From Phialocephala subalpina (lineage: Eukaryota > Ascomycota > Leotiomycetes > Helotiales > Mollisiaceae): a DNA stretch of 11,238 nucleotides. The stretch covers positions 23,028 through 34,265 of the forward strand of contig FJOG01000084.1 of NCBI GenBank assembly GCA_900073065.1. Direction: 5' to 3'. The position numbers and the translations under genes were made by a program. Under the pieces are notes generated by a model. That model was not told the DNA's origin. It saw only the letters and a list, made by a program, of their open reading frames with translations, and did not search any database. Within the stretch, counting starts at the first letter, position 1, and each line of letters starts with the position of its first letter. This document shows positions 1 to 8,199 of the stretch, piece by piece.

Positions 1-735
1 AAAGAAAAAATAAAGAAATTTTAAACGAAATTATATTTAATTAAAGATATATAAAAATTTTAATATTTTTAATAAAATATTTAATAAATAAAAAGATTAA
101 ATTTATTATTTAAAAAATTTAAATATAGAATTAATTAATAATTTCGAAATTTATTACGATATATTTATATATAATTAATTTCTTTTTCCATTTTGTAAAA
201 CTCGAAATAAATTTAATATATAAAAAATAAATATAATAAAATTATATAAAATTCTTAAAAAAGTTTATTTTTAGAAAATAATTAAATTTCTTTATTTATA
301 AATTCATTTTATATATAATTAATTATTTTATATAATAATTTATAATTAAACGTTTATTTATTACTTTTTTATAATATTCTTTTAAATATAATAAAAAGAA
401 AATCGATTTTATTTTTTATTCTAATATAATAAATTTTATAATTTTAATTTAAAAAAGAAATTATTAATAAAAATATTTATATATTAAATCTTTTAAATTT
501 ATTTTATTAATATTTTAAAAAATAATTATTTATAAATTTATAAAATTTTAAATTTTTATATAAATTATATATTAATTAAAATTTCGAATTTCGAAATTTA
601 ATTATTTAATATATAAAAATAAAAACTAAAAATAAAATTAAAAAATTTATTAAAGTTTATATAAAAAGCTTATATTTTAAATTTTAAAAAGTTATTAAAA
701 AGTAATAATAGCTATTTTTAGTGTAAATAATAGTC
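1..735. repeat. Extremely AT-rich, RIP-eroded repeat DNA
   Basis: This stretch consists almost entirely of A and T. The few remaining cytosines sit mostly in CpG (for example TTTCGAAAT contexts near 140 and 585-595), while CpA and TpG are almost absent. That is the end state of heavy repeat-induced point mutation, in which CpA is converted to TpA on both strands. No open frame of useful length survives and I cannot name the original repeat. It stops abruptly at about 735-770, next to the stop codon of the oxidase gene at 778. An AT isochore of another origin is possible, but the similar stretch at 10445-11085 and the clearly RIPed retrotransposon make RIP the best explanation. Confidence 0.75.
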
Positions 736-740
736 GATTA

Positions 741-767
741 AAGGGGGTAATTAATTAATAAGGGGGT
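741..767. repeat. Short direct repeat AAGGGGGT at the AT-rich/gene boundary
   Basis: AAGGGGGT occurs at 741-748 and again at 760-767, separated by an AT-only spacer built of TTAAT units. It lies exactly where eroded AT-rich DNA gives way to the normal-composition 3' end of the oxidase gene. Polypurine runs of this kind are found at transposon ends, so it may be a remnant of the terminus of the eroded element. It may also simply be part of the oxidase gene's 3' untranslated region. No terminal inverted repeat or target duplication was found to decide between these. Confidence 0.3.
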
Positions 768-777
768 TATCTTCTCG

Positions 778-2872
778 TTAGATAGTTGGGAAGCATTGAA
801 ATCGCTCATCACTCTGATCCCATCCTATACACTGATGACACGTCAAGACATTTGCCGGGTCAATAGCCCTTTTAATCCCCAGGAGCCTGTCATAATTGGC
901 GCCCCAGAAGCTCACCGTCGGATCGGGCTCGAATGTGTCGGCTTCGTTCTGGTAGGCACCCGAGTCTGGAGTGATGGCACGCACCGGGTCCATGGCCGTG
1001 GAGATGCTCTTGTACAACGCGGTTGCGCTGCCGTAGCCGCCGTATGTGGCGTCCGACGGATCCCAGCTTGTTTGCGCGAGCATATGCCAGAGTGAGGAGC
1101 GCTATGTTGTCGCGTTAGCTTGCCGCTCATGGGTTGCGCAAAGCATTGTGAAGGTCACGGCGGAGTGAGTGCAGGAATGGGGAACCCTACCCAAGCTGGT
1201 GTAATGGAAGCCTCGCCTGGACCTCCGGGCTGGTCACTCTCCGGTATGTTGTATGACGCAGGCCCAACTAAAAGCATGCCAGCCGTGGTGGAGGACTGTT
1301 TGAGCACGGCGGCCAACGCGTCCTTGCCACTGCCCTCAAAACTGGACTTTGGCAGCAAACGTGAAGCATACGCAGTCCCGGTCCCGACGCCGACAGCGCC
1401 AAGCAGCTGTGAGATCGGCTCATTATAGAACTCCCAATAATTCGCTAAAGTGGTCACGTTTGCCGTAACGGTAACGCCCTGAGATTGGAGCCAATCAGTG
1501 TAATTCAGAACGGGCTGCATTGAGGCCTTGGCTTCGTCAAGTGTGAGCTTGGGTGTGATCAGGATGACTTCGAAGAGTGCTTTGCCGGGAACGAGGTAAC
1601 CACCCCAGCCGTCGTTGGCCCATTTTTGGGCGTTGTCCAGGACCATGTCGATGACCGAGCTGCCTCCGTCGGGTGCGGCGCCGAGTGCTGAGACGAAGGC
1701 GAACTATGAGAGGTTCACTGTTAGATACAAGTATTGAGTGGTGGAGGGGGAGGGGGAGAAAGAAGAAGAGAAGAAAAAGGTGCAGCGTCAACGAACCTGC
1801 AAGGGCACTTCTGGGTGGATGCGACTGGTCGTCTCCATGACAACTCCAAATGTGCCACCGCCACCGCCGCGCAGCGCGAAAAAGATGTCCTGGTTTTGAC
1901 AGCGGTTGGCAGTGACAAAGGCTCCATTAGGGAGGACTGCCTTCATCTGCACAACGTTGTCGACACCTAAACCATAGGTATTGGAGAGGGCGCTGTGACC
2001 TCCTCCAGTCACCCAGCCGCCGGATGCACCGACTGATGGACTCGTGCCGCCGACCAACTGTTACAGCATGTGTGAGTGATCACACGCAGCCATTCAAGGT
2101 CTTGTCAAGACTTACCATGTAACCGCGCTCGTGCGCCGCCTCATAAAGTCCCTGGAAGCCTTGACCAGCACCGTAGGTGAGTGTCGGGCCCGAAGAATCC
2201 AAGCAAGACTCCGCGAGGAAGTCTTCCGCAAACTCGATCTCAGGCTGTATATTGTAGGTCCTAGACCGAACAAAAGTCAGACCAGTACCAGGCAGAAGAG
2301 CTCGCGATCAACTCAGCAGAAAGGGCTTGACAAAGAACGGGTGCACACCAAATAGCCAAGGAGCCCGGAGCCGAGCTTCGCCCTCTGAAATCATGACCTG
2401 TATTCTTGACCACGAGTGGAATACCATGCGTCTGCGCAAAAAGGAGCCCGCTCGAGACGTCGGCAGCATCCCGTGCATCGATATAGTAGCTCGGTACACT
2501 CCCCTGACTACAGGTCTGGTTGCTAGACGCCATGCCATCGACCGGGCACGTCAGATTCTGAGACATGCACGCCTCCCAATTGGCAGTCAGATAGCCACCG
2601 AACTGCTCCATGACAAAAGTGGCGTTCGTTTTCTCCGCGTTGATGGCGGTGCACGCCGCCACATCAACGGCGTTTGGTGCTGGTGTCGCGCCGAGCTGGT
2701 TGCTGTATTGTTGATAGCATGGAAGTGCAATAGGATTGCCGACTTGGAGACGGCCAGAAACACTGTCGTTCAAACAGGCCCAATCGGATGACGCAATTTG
2801 CCCGAGCCGCGAGGCGTAGGAGAGTGCTGCCAATAGGCTCACGTGCGAAACGACTTGAGTACTGCACCACAT
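778..2872 (-). CDS. Secreted FAD-linked oxidoreductase, VAO/BBE-like family (five exons)
   Basis: Exons on the minus strand are 2872-2349, 2260-2116, 2057-1797, 1703-1191 and 1101-778, giving 1767 nt and 588 residues with no internal stop. All introns are GT-AG and each splice rejoins family-conserved sequence. Family members oxidise alcohols, sugars, lactones or secondary-metabolite intermediates with O2, using covalently bound FAD. Residues 1 to about 24 resemble a weak signal peptide. An FAD-binding fold of about residues 125-310 contains KNTGHDFRG, with His160 as the expected flavin-attachment residue, then SLAIW, the GGTSPSVGASGGW loop and TGGGHS. The C-terminal BBE domain carries GAYQNEAD (530-537), FWGANY (546-551) and CIGW (572-575). 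Ser229 occupies the place of the flavin-linking Cys of plant BBE, so single covalent attachment is inferred. Sequons at Asn35, 83, 106, 118, 377 and 392 and many cysteines fit secretion. The substrate is unknown; fungal relatives are often labelled isoamyl alcohol oxidase-like. The ATG at 2872 was chosen because it opens the signal peptide, has a purine at -3 and lies downstream of a TATA-like box. Confidence 0.9.
1102..1190 (-). other. Intron 4 of the oxidase gene (89 nt)
   Basis: The donor GTAGGG is at 1190, the branch site GCTAAC lies about 15 nt before the acceptor, and the acceptor TAG ends at 1102. It is phase 0 and produces ITPAW-RSSLWHML, the conserved Pro-Ala-Trp-Arg run preceding the C-terminal domain. 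Without splicing the protein stops after a few extra residues and loses its BBE domain. Confidence 0.9.
1704..1796 (-). other. Intron 3 of the oxidase gene (93 nt)
   Basis: The donor GTTCGT is weak. A long pyrimidine-rich stretch follows, then a CTAAC branch site, and the acceptor TAG ends at 1704. It is phase 0 and joins EVPLQ to FAFVSALG. The unusual donor is the only part of the gene model that could shift by a few bases, but this choice keeps frame and family alignment. Confidence 0.85.
2058..2115 (-). other. Intron 2 of the oxidase gene (58 nt)
   Basis: A consensus donor GTAAGT follows the Met codon at 2118-2116, and the acceptor CAG ends at 2058. The intron is phase 0 and joins ERGYM to LVGGTSPSVG, the expected run into the flavin-contact loop. 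At 58 nt it is short but normal for filamentous ascomycetes. Confidence 0.9.
2261..2348 (-). other. Intron 1 of the oxidase gene (88 nt)
   Basis: The donor GTGTGC is at 2348 and the acceptor TAG ends at 2261. A consensus fungal branch site CTGAC lies at 2280-2276, about 16 nt before the acceptor. Splicing rebuilds a Trp codon (TG+G) and restores the conserved run SLAIW-TYN. Read through, the frame instead gives unrelated sequence and a stop within the intron. Confidence 0.9.
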
Positions 2873-2937
2873 AGCTGATGCTGTCTGTGATCGGGGACGA
2901 AGTGGATAATCGTTGAGTACTTCGCAAATCGTCTTGC

Positions 2938-2944
2938 ATTTATA
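2938..2944 (-). promoter_or_regulatory. TATA-like box of the oxidase gene
   Basis: On the minus strand TATAAAT lies about 66 nt upstream of the ATG at 2872. A start site about 30 nt downstream would give a 5' leader of roughly 35 nt. This placement supports the chosen start over the upstream out-of-frame ATG at 2939, which lies inside the box itself. No transcript evidence is available here. Confidence 0.5.
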
Positions 2945-3487
2945 CCCAAATCATATAAAATGGACTGTAGACTAATCACATGCTCCTGCCGACCCCGAAA
3001 TAGAATAAGGTTACGAAAACGAAAACGAAAAGTGAAATTAGGTAAGATGGGGAAGCACGAGGAGAAAAAGCCGAGGGGCCTGAACGTACAGTCTCCACGG
3101 GTCCTGTGTACCCACCAACTACCGATCACTAAATAAACTCATAATGAAGTCATTGTAAATGCTCAGGGTCCTCCCACAGGCACCCTCTGCTTTCGCTGCA
3201 CTTCGGACGAACCTCTGGTGCCACCCCCCCCCCCGGAACTGTCGCCCAACCCACGATTTAGAGGTACGGTGGTGGTGGGTGTATGGGTGAGCGAGATCTG
3301 TAACACCATCTTGCACGACCCAGAAAATACAGTGGGGTGCAGAGTTTCCCCTCATCTTTGCAGTAGGGCTGATTTTTTGGGACCCCCTCATGTCACAGCC
3401 GAGGCAGGTGATAATGTGATTTACGACGTCGTATAAGGTTACTTTCTCGGCACTTGAGATTACGGAATACTGCTTAGATTGCTTAGT
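2945..3487. other. Upstream intergenic region of the oxidase gene
   Basis: No convincing gene is seen here. Composition is balanced and CpA/TpG are common, so the region has not been RIPed. It contains GAAAACGAAAACGAAAA-type direct repeats around 3014-3031, an 11-C run at 3224-3234 and a G-rich stretch of GGT repeats at about 3263-3290. Together these make a likely promoter and upstream control region for the minus-strand oxidase. A 140-residue minus-strand open frame (3541-3119) crosses it but shows no recognisable domain. Confidence 0.5.
3224..3234. repeat. Poly-C homopolymer run (11 C)
   Basis: Eleven consecutive cytosines (guanines on the oxidase's coding strand) lie about 350 bp upstream of its ATG. 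This is likely slippage-prone and a length polymorphism between strains is plausible. No function can be assigned. Confidence 0.6.
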
Positions 3488-3503
3488 CAGCTCATGTGAG
3501 CTG
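3488..3503. promoter_or_regulatory. Perfect 16-bp palindrome, possible protein-binding site
   Basis: CAGCTCA and TGAGCTG form 7-bp inverted arms around a TG centre. Located about 615 bp upstream of the oxidase ATG, it has the symmetry of a dimeric transcription-factor site. No specific factor can be named, and a palindrome this short could arise by chance. Confidence 0.25.
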
Positions 3504-3517
3504 GCTGAGCCGAGGTT

Positions 3518-3728
3518 AAGCAGAGGGTGATTAGCACCCAAGTAAAAGCGATCATGCCTACCAACCGAATGTGGAATGAAGATTAAAGGAAACTACCCTT
3601 AGACTCAGGATTAATTTTCCCTTTCGCTGGTTCCGTTTTAGTCCGCGGACGTGAGCAACTGCTGCTTTAACCTAAGCTGAGGGTGAGCATGCCTAAGCAG
3701 AGCCTGAGCAGAGCCTGAGCACGCCTTG
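3518..3728. repeat. Cluster of short direct and tandem repeats
   Basis: AAGCAGAGGGTGA at 3518-3530 recurs with one change at 3674-3686. It is followed by three 11-bp units: two identical copies of AGCAGAGCCTG at 3696-3706 and 3707-3717, then a diverged copy at 3718-3728. No coding potential accompanies them. They may be a degraded minisatellite or the edge of an unrecognised older repeat. Confidence 0.5.
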
Positions 3729-4015
3729 AGTCAGCCTGCGCACTATAATGTGGAACCCATTTTGGGTCTCCTGTGTGCTCCGGCTATAGTTTCCTTATCG
3801 AATTTTGCTGGGGAATCCGTCTTTGCTCCGTCGCAAAGTTTTTGCGCAGCTGATTTTAGATCTGTTGAAATGTCAAGTAATCAGGTCAAAACGAGTATAT
3901 TCTATCAAAGAGAAGGTGACCATTAATTTACATGTAGGCTTCCAGAGCTCATAATATGGGCGTGGTACTAGGCCAAACCATACCTCGAAACGGGTATCAA
4001 ACTTGATTTCCAATA
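3729..4015. other. Non-coding flank left of the retrotransposon
   Basis: No gene is recognised. A 66-codon plus-strand open frame at 3726-3926 has no recognisable motif and is not called. Composition is moderate, without strong CpA loss, so RIP of the neighbouring element has not obviously spread leftwards beyond its LTR. Confidence 0.4.
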
Positions 4016-4020
4016 ATATC
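4016..4020. repeat. Target-site duplication, left copy (ATATC)
   Basis: ATATC directly precedes the left LTR and matches ATATC directly after the right LTR at 10374-10378. Five base pairs is the usual duplication for Ty1/copia integrases. This fixes the element ends at 4021 and 10373. Confidence 0.85.
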
Positions 4021-4250
4021 TATTGGAACGTCCGGGGGTCATCATTAAGCACTAAGATCTTAGTCTAGTGTCAATGAATATCTTCTCTCTCCCTCTCTCT
4101 AAAAGGGGCACTTAGCTACCTATATAACCTAAGGAAATGATATTGAGACACTAGTTGTCAGAGGGATAGAGGTCAAAGCTCCACCCCTCCATCCACCCCT
4201 AAATCCACTTTTCTATTCCACTATTAAGCGATCATATGATTATACCGACA
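4021..4250 (-). repeat. 3' LTR of the copia element
   Basis: This 230-bp repeat aligns end to end with 10144-10373 without a gap. I count about 24 differences, every one a transition. It retains several C and G positions that read T or A in the other LTR, and the reverse also holds, so both copies were mutated independently. On the minus strand it starts TGTCGGTATAATC and ends CCAATA. Confidence 0.92.
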
Positions 4251-4257
4251 CTAGTAA

Positions 4258-4267
4258 CTCTTTCTTT
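4258..4267 (-). other. Possible polypurine tract
   Basis: AAAGAAAGAG on the minus strand lies seven bases before the 3' LTR, roughly where the plus-strand primer of reverse transcription is expected. Tracts normally abut the LTR directly, so this assignment is tentative; RIP may have altered adjacent bases. Confidence 0.3.
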
Positions 4268-4418
4268 GGAAGGAGACACTCCTTCTAACTAATAAACTAC
4301 AACTAAAGAAAGTATTATCGTAGCTACAAACGCACTACTACGTAAATAAATATTATAAGGAAAATTAATCGGAAACTACTCGCGGTCACGCGTATTACTG
4401 TTTAACCGTTCAAACTAA

Positions 4419-4440
4419 AAATGGGGGAAATCCCCCATTT
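4419..4440. repeat. Perfect inverted repeat, 10-bp stem
   Basis: AAATGGGGGA and TCCCCCATTT are exact complements separated by AA. The stem contains five consecutive G-C pairs, unusual in this AT-leaning element. It lies in the element's 3' non-coding region. Confidence 0.75.
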
Positions 4441-4441
4441 G

Positions 4442-4459
4442 CGGAGTTAACGAACTCCG
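4442..4459. repeat. Perfect inverted repeat, 7-bp stem
   Basis: CGGAGTT and AACTCCG are exact complements around AACG. It sits one base from the preceding 10-bp hairpin, so the pair forms a double stem-loop in the 3' non-coding RNA of the element. Confidence 0.7.
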
Positions 4460-4477
4460 AGCCAATTAAAGCTCGCG

Positions 4478-4513
4478 CATCGAGAAACACTAAAACATCG
4501 AAAAACACTAAAA
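4478..4513. repeat. 18-bp tandem repeat, two copies
   Basis: Two head-to-tail units of CATCGARAAACACTAAAA lie at 4478-4495 and 4496-4513. They differ only by G versus A, a RIP-type transition. They are in the element's 3' non-coding region, just after the two hairpins on the plus strand. Confidence 0.75.
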
Positions 4514-4541
4514 ACACGTTCATTTCCGCGCCTTGCTTTTT

Positions 4542-5215
4542 TTAACGATTGCGCTTCTCCTTTTTCTCGTCTTTGCCAGTTGATTCTTGCACTTTAGGAC
4601 GCTATACCTACCCTTGTATCTTGACGCTGAGGTAATTAGTGCTAATAAGCGATTTAAGTGATTTATTAGCGGTGGATTTAGTTATAATATCGACCGGGTT
4701 ACTATTACCAGCAATTTATCGAATCTCCGAGAGTTCTTTGCGTTCGTATGATTATTTAATGGCTATAATATCGATTATTAAGCGCTTCTCCTTAGTAGTG
4801 CTAAGCTTGACTATATACTCGTAAAGCGAGAACAAATCGGTGCAAATAACCGTAAAGATAGGGCTTATTCCCAGTTGCTTTATAATGAGATTAAAAGTAA
4901 TAGAAATCGATATCGCTATATCGATCCCTACTATTATCGCGTATAGTTCTAAAGCTAAGATTACACGCGTAACTTTCTTGTACTTAATTGAACTCTAATA
5001 CAGGATATTTCCCGTTAAATCGAACTCCTTATCGCTACGCTTTTTATTTCTTAATATAGCGACGTATCCGATCTAAGAGCTGTAATTTGCGTTTATAGCG
5101 AACGAACTATCTATAAAAACGAATAACTTTGCAGACGATAAATCTACGCATATAAATCGAAGCCCTCGATCGAGGTTATCTATTTACCACTGTAAACGCT
5201 TATTGAGAGCTATAA
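4542..5215 (-). other. RNase H region and polyprotein C terminus
   Basis: LNKRLQW-stop-IDN and LRFICVDLSSAKLFVFIDSSFA mark the start of the copia RNase H domain, with the first catalytic Asp apparently retained. Further on, CTDLFSLYEYIVKL, TTKEKRLIIDI and NPVDIITKSTANKSL match the expected order to the C terminus. In vivo this domain degraded the RNA strand of the RNA-DNA hybrid. Stops at CAA- and TGG-type codons again indicate RIP. Confidence 0.85.
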
Positions 5216-5384
5216 CTTACTCTCGTCCGAGGTCTTAATGCTAAATTACTACGGACATATCGAACGCAGTCTCCGGTTGACAAATTGTGCCTATATATAC
5301 TCCTCGGGCGCGTTACTCGAAGTAAACTTACTTGAATTCGTTCGATTTAAAGTCGATAAAGGTCAAACGTTTTCCTTGTCCCTT

Positions 5385-6311
5385 CTAAAGCAAAGTAATA
5401 TTAAGGCCACTCCCGTTTATTACTAGTTTGCACCTATTGAATATTAATAGAGTATCCCGCGCTAAAGATTCTATAGGCTTAGCCATTAATTTGACTTTCT
5501 CTAGCTTAGTGCGCTCCAATTCCACGAACGCGTCGTCTCCCAGAATAAGTATATCGTCCGTTTGTATAGCCACTATTCCGAATAGACCGTTTTTATTCCG
5601 AGTAATTAGTAAGTATAAGTCGAACGTTGATATTTCTATCGAGAGTTTATCTTTATAGTAATTACTGTAAGTGCCGTACCAATGTATACCTGCTTTCGGA
5701 ACTTTATAAAGTGGCTTAATAACCTTGAAAATGATGCCCGGTAGCAATTTATAAGTTATCTTTTTCGAGAGTCTTATAAATATAACGCGTACTAATGGGG
5801 TTATTGATTGCACGTAAACTTAAATAATATTTCTTAAGTAGAAGTTGATCCCTTTACTTTTGAGTAACGAGGCCAAAGTAACGATAATTCGTTGATTAAC
5901 TCGCTAAATAGTCGGTAATTGCATGAGCACTATTTTCTTGCTTTCGTCGTTAAATGCTTAAATCACTAAACGAGATTTCTCGTAGGGTATTGCGGTCTTT
6001 ATGCCTTTAACTTCATTAACTAGTCTCGAATTAAAGATCCGTTAATTGCCGATTTCCTCGGAGTTATTAGAAATTAACTTAAATACTCCTTTTACTAGTA
6101 GTCTATCGATCTCTTTTCTCCGGGAAATTGCAAACGGTTCGCCGAGAGTAGTAATAACGCCCTTAGCGCGTAACTCGATCGATATTTGCTTATCTCGAGT
6201 TTCCTTCTCGATTAAAAAGTTTTCGATCGTCTCCGGGCTTACGCTACTATTCGTAAAAAGCGTTATAAAGATATAATCGTTCGAATCGAGGACAAAAGAT
6301 GGGATTTCCAC
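5385..6311 (-). other. Reverse transcriptase region (RVT_2)
   Basis: The region opens with ELRAKGVITT and SRRKEIDRLLVKGVF, conserved at the start of copia RVT_2 domains. The first catalytic carboxylate, expected in LRDI-x-QAYVQS, reads Asn in LRNII-stop-VYVQS (codon 5831-5829). The second motif survives as QTDD at 5564-5553, the copia form of YxDD, and LLPGIIFKVIKPLYKVPKAG is well preserved. The enzyme copied element RNA into DNA. The pieces 6311-6042 and 5813-5385 are stop-free but cannot give an active enzyme. Confidence 0.9.
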
Positions 6312-6689
6312 TACTATTCGAGAGTTTTTTATAATAGGTTAAATTTCTCCCGTCGAGCGGAGTAAATCGAAAACGTTTTTCGCGTTTATAATAAGCTACT
6401 TATCCGTTAATCTTAAGTTTCGTCGTAGTATTTTTAGCTCTCGCGTAGTATCTTTTAGCACGTTTTCTATTGATAAAAAGTCTTTCGATCGATCGTTATC
6501 GTCCGTTTAATCGGGGTTCTTATGAAATAGTTTTACAGCTATACTCCGGAAGTTTCTAGGTTTATTAAATAGTTAAATCTGGCAAGTTTCTCTATCCATC
6601 GCTAATAGCGTGAACGGTCTTTGCTACCCTTTACTTTCTCTCCATATAAGTACGTTTGAACTAATAAGTAAATCTGCTAAGTAATTAGT

Positions 6690-7480
6690 CCGGGGATTAT
6701 TTCTTATTCGTAGAGCGTCTGTAATCTGGCGGGTTGCGTGGCATTCGCGGACTATCGTTATAGCATTTCTTATAGCCTTTGCTCGGGCTACAATTAATGC
6801 GATTGGAGCATCTTATTATAACATGCGGAGAAACGCTCCAAAAACGAGAAGCGTAAGCATAATACTATCGGGGCCAACGGTATTATTTACGGCCTTAATT
6901 ACTATTTATAGTCTTTCTTCCTTTAGGAGATCGAGTAACTCCTTTAATAGAATGTTATACGCACGCTTAAGTGGCACGTAATAGCGCTTTATAAATCCAA
7001 TAAAGTTATATACTTCGATTGGCATTTATTTCGTCTCAATATCTATAACCTTAGCGTTATCTCGAAATTCCTTGGAGTTAAAGTTTATTCCGAGGTCATG
7101 AATTACAAACGCTAATAGTCCGAAGTAAACATCAATCTAGTATACTCGAAAAGCGTTCTAAGCTTTTTTAATTAATATATTCTTAAGAAATTTAGCGGCT
7201 TGAAATACGATTACCTCGTTTACGACTTATAATACCGCTTTACTATCGAGCTATAAAACGTCTAAGTAAACCGAATAATTAAATTCGTAATTATCTCGTA
7301 ATGTGAATTTAAAACGTCTTAAAAATTTGCCATTGATTTAACATTACTAGTAATACTTTATCATCTTTTTAATCTCATCAAAATCTGCGTTATAGCCTCT
7401 ACGTTCGAGGACTCTCATAAATCGTGCTACCGATGGGTGTCCAAAGCGTCTATACAATCGTCGTAATTCTATTTCGATCA
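6690..7480 (-). other. GAG-pre-integrase and integrase region
   Basis: The pre-integrase signature RLYRRFGHPSVARF begins at 7460. The expected Cys/His-rich segment reads YY-stop-stop-C-stop at 7355-7338, where three glutamine-type codons have become stops. The second catalytic Asp survives in VIHDLGINF (Asp codon 7097-7095). The catalytic Glu of the D,D35E triad, expected in G-x-x-E-R-Y, reads Lys in GFIKRYY (6989-6987), a GAR-to-AAR transition. Further text (VPLKRAYNIL, LVFGAF) fits copia integrases. The enzyme inserted the element's DNA, leaving the 5-bp duplication seen at both ends. Confidence 0.85.
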
Positions 7481-7639
7481 AATGATACGCGTTGGCCTCC
7501 ATAGTCGTAGCTTCTTAGTTCGTATAGACTAAGCTCTCTAATAAGTCTAAAAGTATCCACGGGTGTCCGAATGCCCTAATAATAAACGTGCGCGCGTTAC
7601 TTTGGATAAACACGTTATCGAGATTATCGAATTTGATAC

Positions 7640-7900
7640 GTAGCCTGTTTATATCTCGAAAACAAAGTAAAAACGGCACGTTAACTAGCACTACGTAAAA
7701 CGTGATCTGGCTAATTAGTGTTTTGATATTAATAGTACCAAGTAATGAAGTCTATCTAATTCCGAACTTAATAATAGCTTCTCCGGCTCGTGATTTGTTT
7801 AGTTTAACGTCTCGAACTCGCTAAAAGGCTAAGAACTGGCTTTCTCCGGCTATCGAGCGTTAAGTTGCTCTAATATTAATCATAATGCCTATAAAAACAC
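7640..7900 (-). other. Aspartic protease region, active site mutated
   Basis: In fungal copia elements this region carries GIM-x-DTG followed by AGE; here the frame reads GIMINIRAT-stop-RSIAGE from 7889. The catalytic Asp position is Asn (codon 7877-7875), and the following Thr-Gly read Ile-Arg. The Asp-to-Asn and Gly-to-Arg changes fit G-to-A after T. Downstream text such as TSLLGTIN and VPFLLCFRDINRL matches the expected continuation, which supports the assignment. The protease cut Gag-Pol into mature proteins in the living ancestor. Confidence 0.65.
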
Positions 7901-8199
7901 TTAATAAGTATCGAGTAGTCAAAAACGTCTCCGCATCCATATGCATTATCGATAGTACTAAATATATTATAATCTTCGCGAACGCATGGAAAATTAATTA
8001 TTAATTAAGTAACTCGATAGTTTTAATTCTATCGATCGTACTATAAAATGTCGTAAAAAAGTAGTCCGATTATATAACATAGTTTCTCGATAAGCTAATT
8101 ACTTCCGTAAGCTCGTCGACGAATTACTCGTAATTTTTTGTAGCGTTTAACTCGAGTCCTTCGAATTTAGTGATATATTAGATTATTTTATTCGTGTTT

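Larger units (their letters stand above)
4268..4541 (-). other. 3' non-coding region of the copia element
   Basis: This is the space between the end of pol and the polypurine tract. It holds two adjacent hairpins and an 18-bp tandem repeat (listed separately). CpA dinucleotides survive here more than in the body, so RIP was milder at this end or the starting sequence differed. Confidence 0.5.

Noticed and set aside
1..735. Possible mitochondrial origin of the AT-rich DNA
   Set aside because: It is continuous with a spliced nuclear-type gene, has no rRNA, tRNA or mitochondrial protein signature, and the remaining C being mainly in CpG fits RIP better.
1537..1791. Minus-strand frames in other phases across the oxidase (1791-1537, 1927-1721, 2538-2308, 1130-912)
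   Set aside because: They run through introns or out of phase; spliced exons in the proper phase explain the sequence completely.
796..2791. Plus-strand open frames opposite the oxidase exons (for example 796-1095, 1120-1428, 2131-2355, 2327-2791)
   Set aside because: They are antisense to well-supported exons and show no family resemblance.
2664..2939. Alternative start of the oxidase at the ATG at 2939
   Set aside because: It is out of frame with exon 1 and lies inside the TATA-like box. The ATG at 2872 gives a signal peptide of normal length.
3119..3541. 140-codon minus-strand open frame upstream of the oxidase
   Set aside because: No recognisable domain, no signal peptide or membrane segment, low-complexity His/Gly stretches caused by the poly-C and GGT tracts, and it crosses the likely promoter. 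It could be chance; only transcript data would rescue it.
3726..3926. 66-codon plus-strand open frame left of the retrotransposon
   Set aside because: Short and without motifs or neighbours. It overlaps the tandem-repeat edge, so I treat it as chance.
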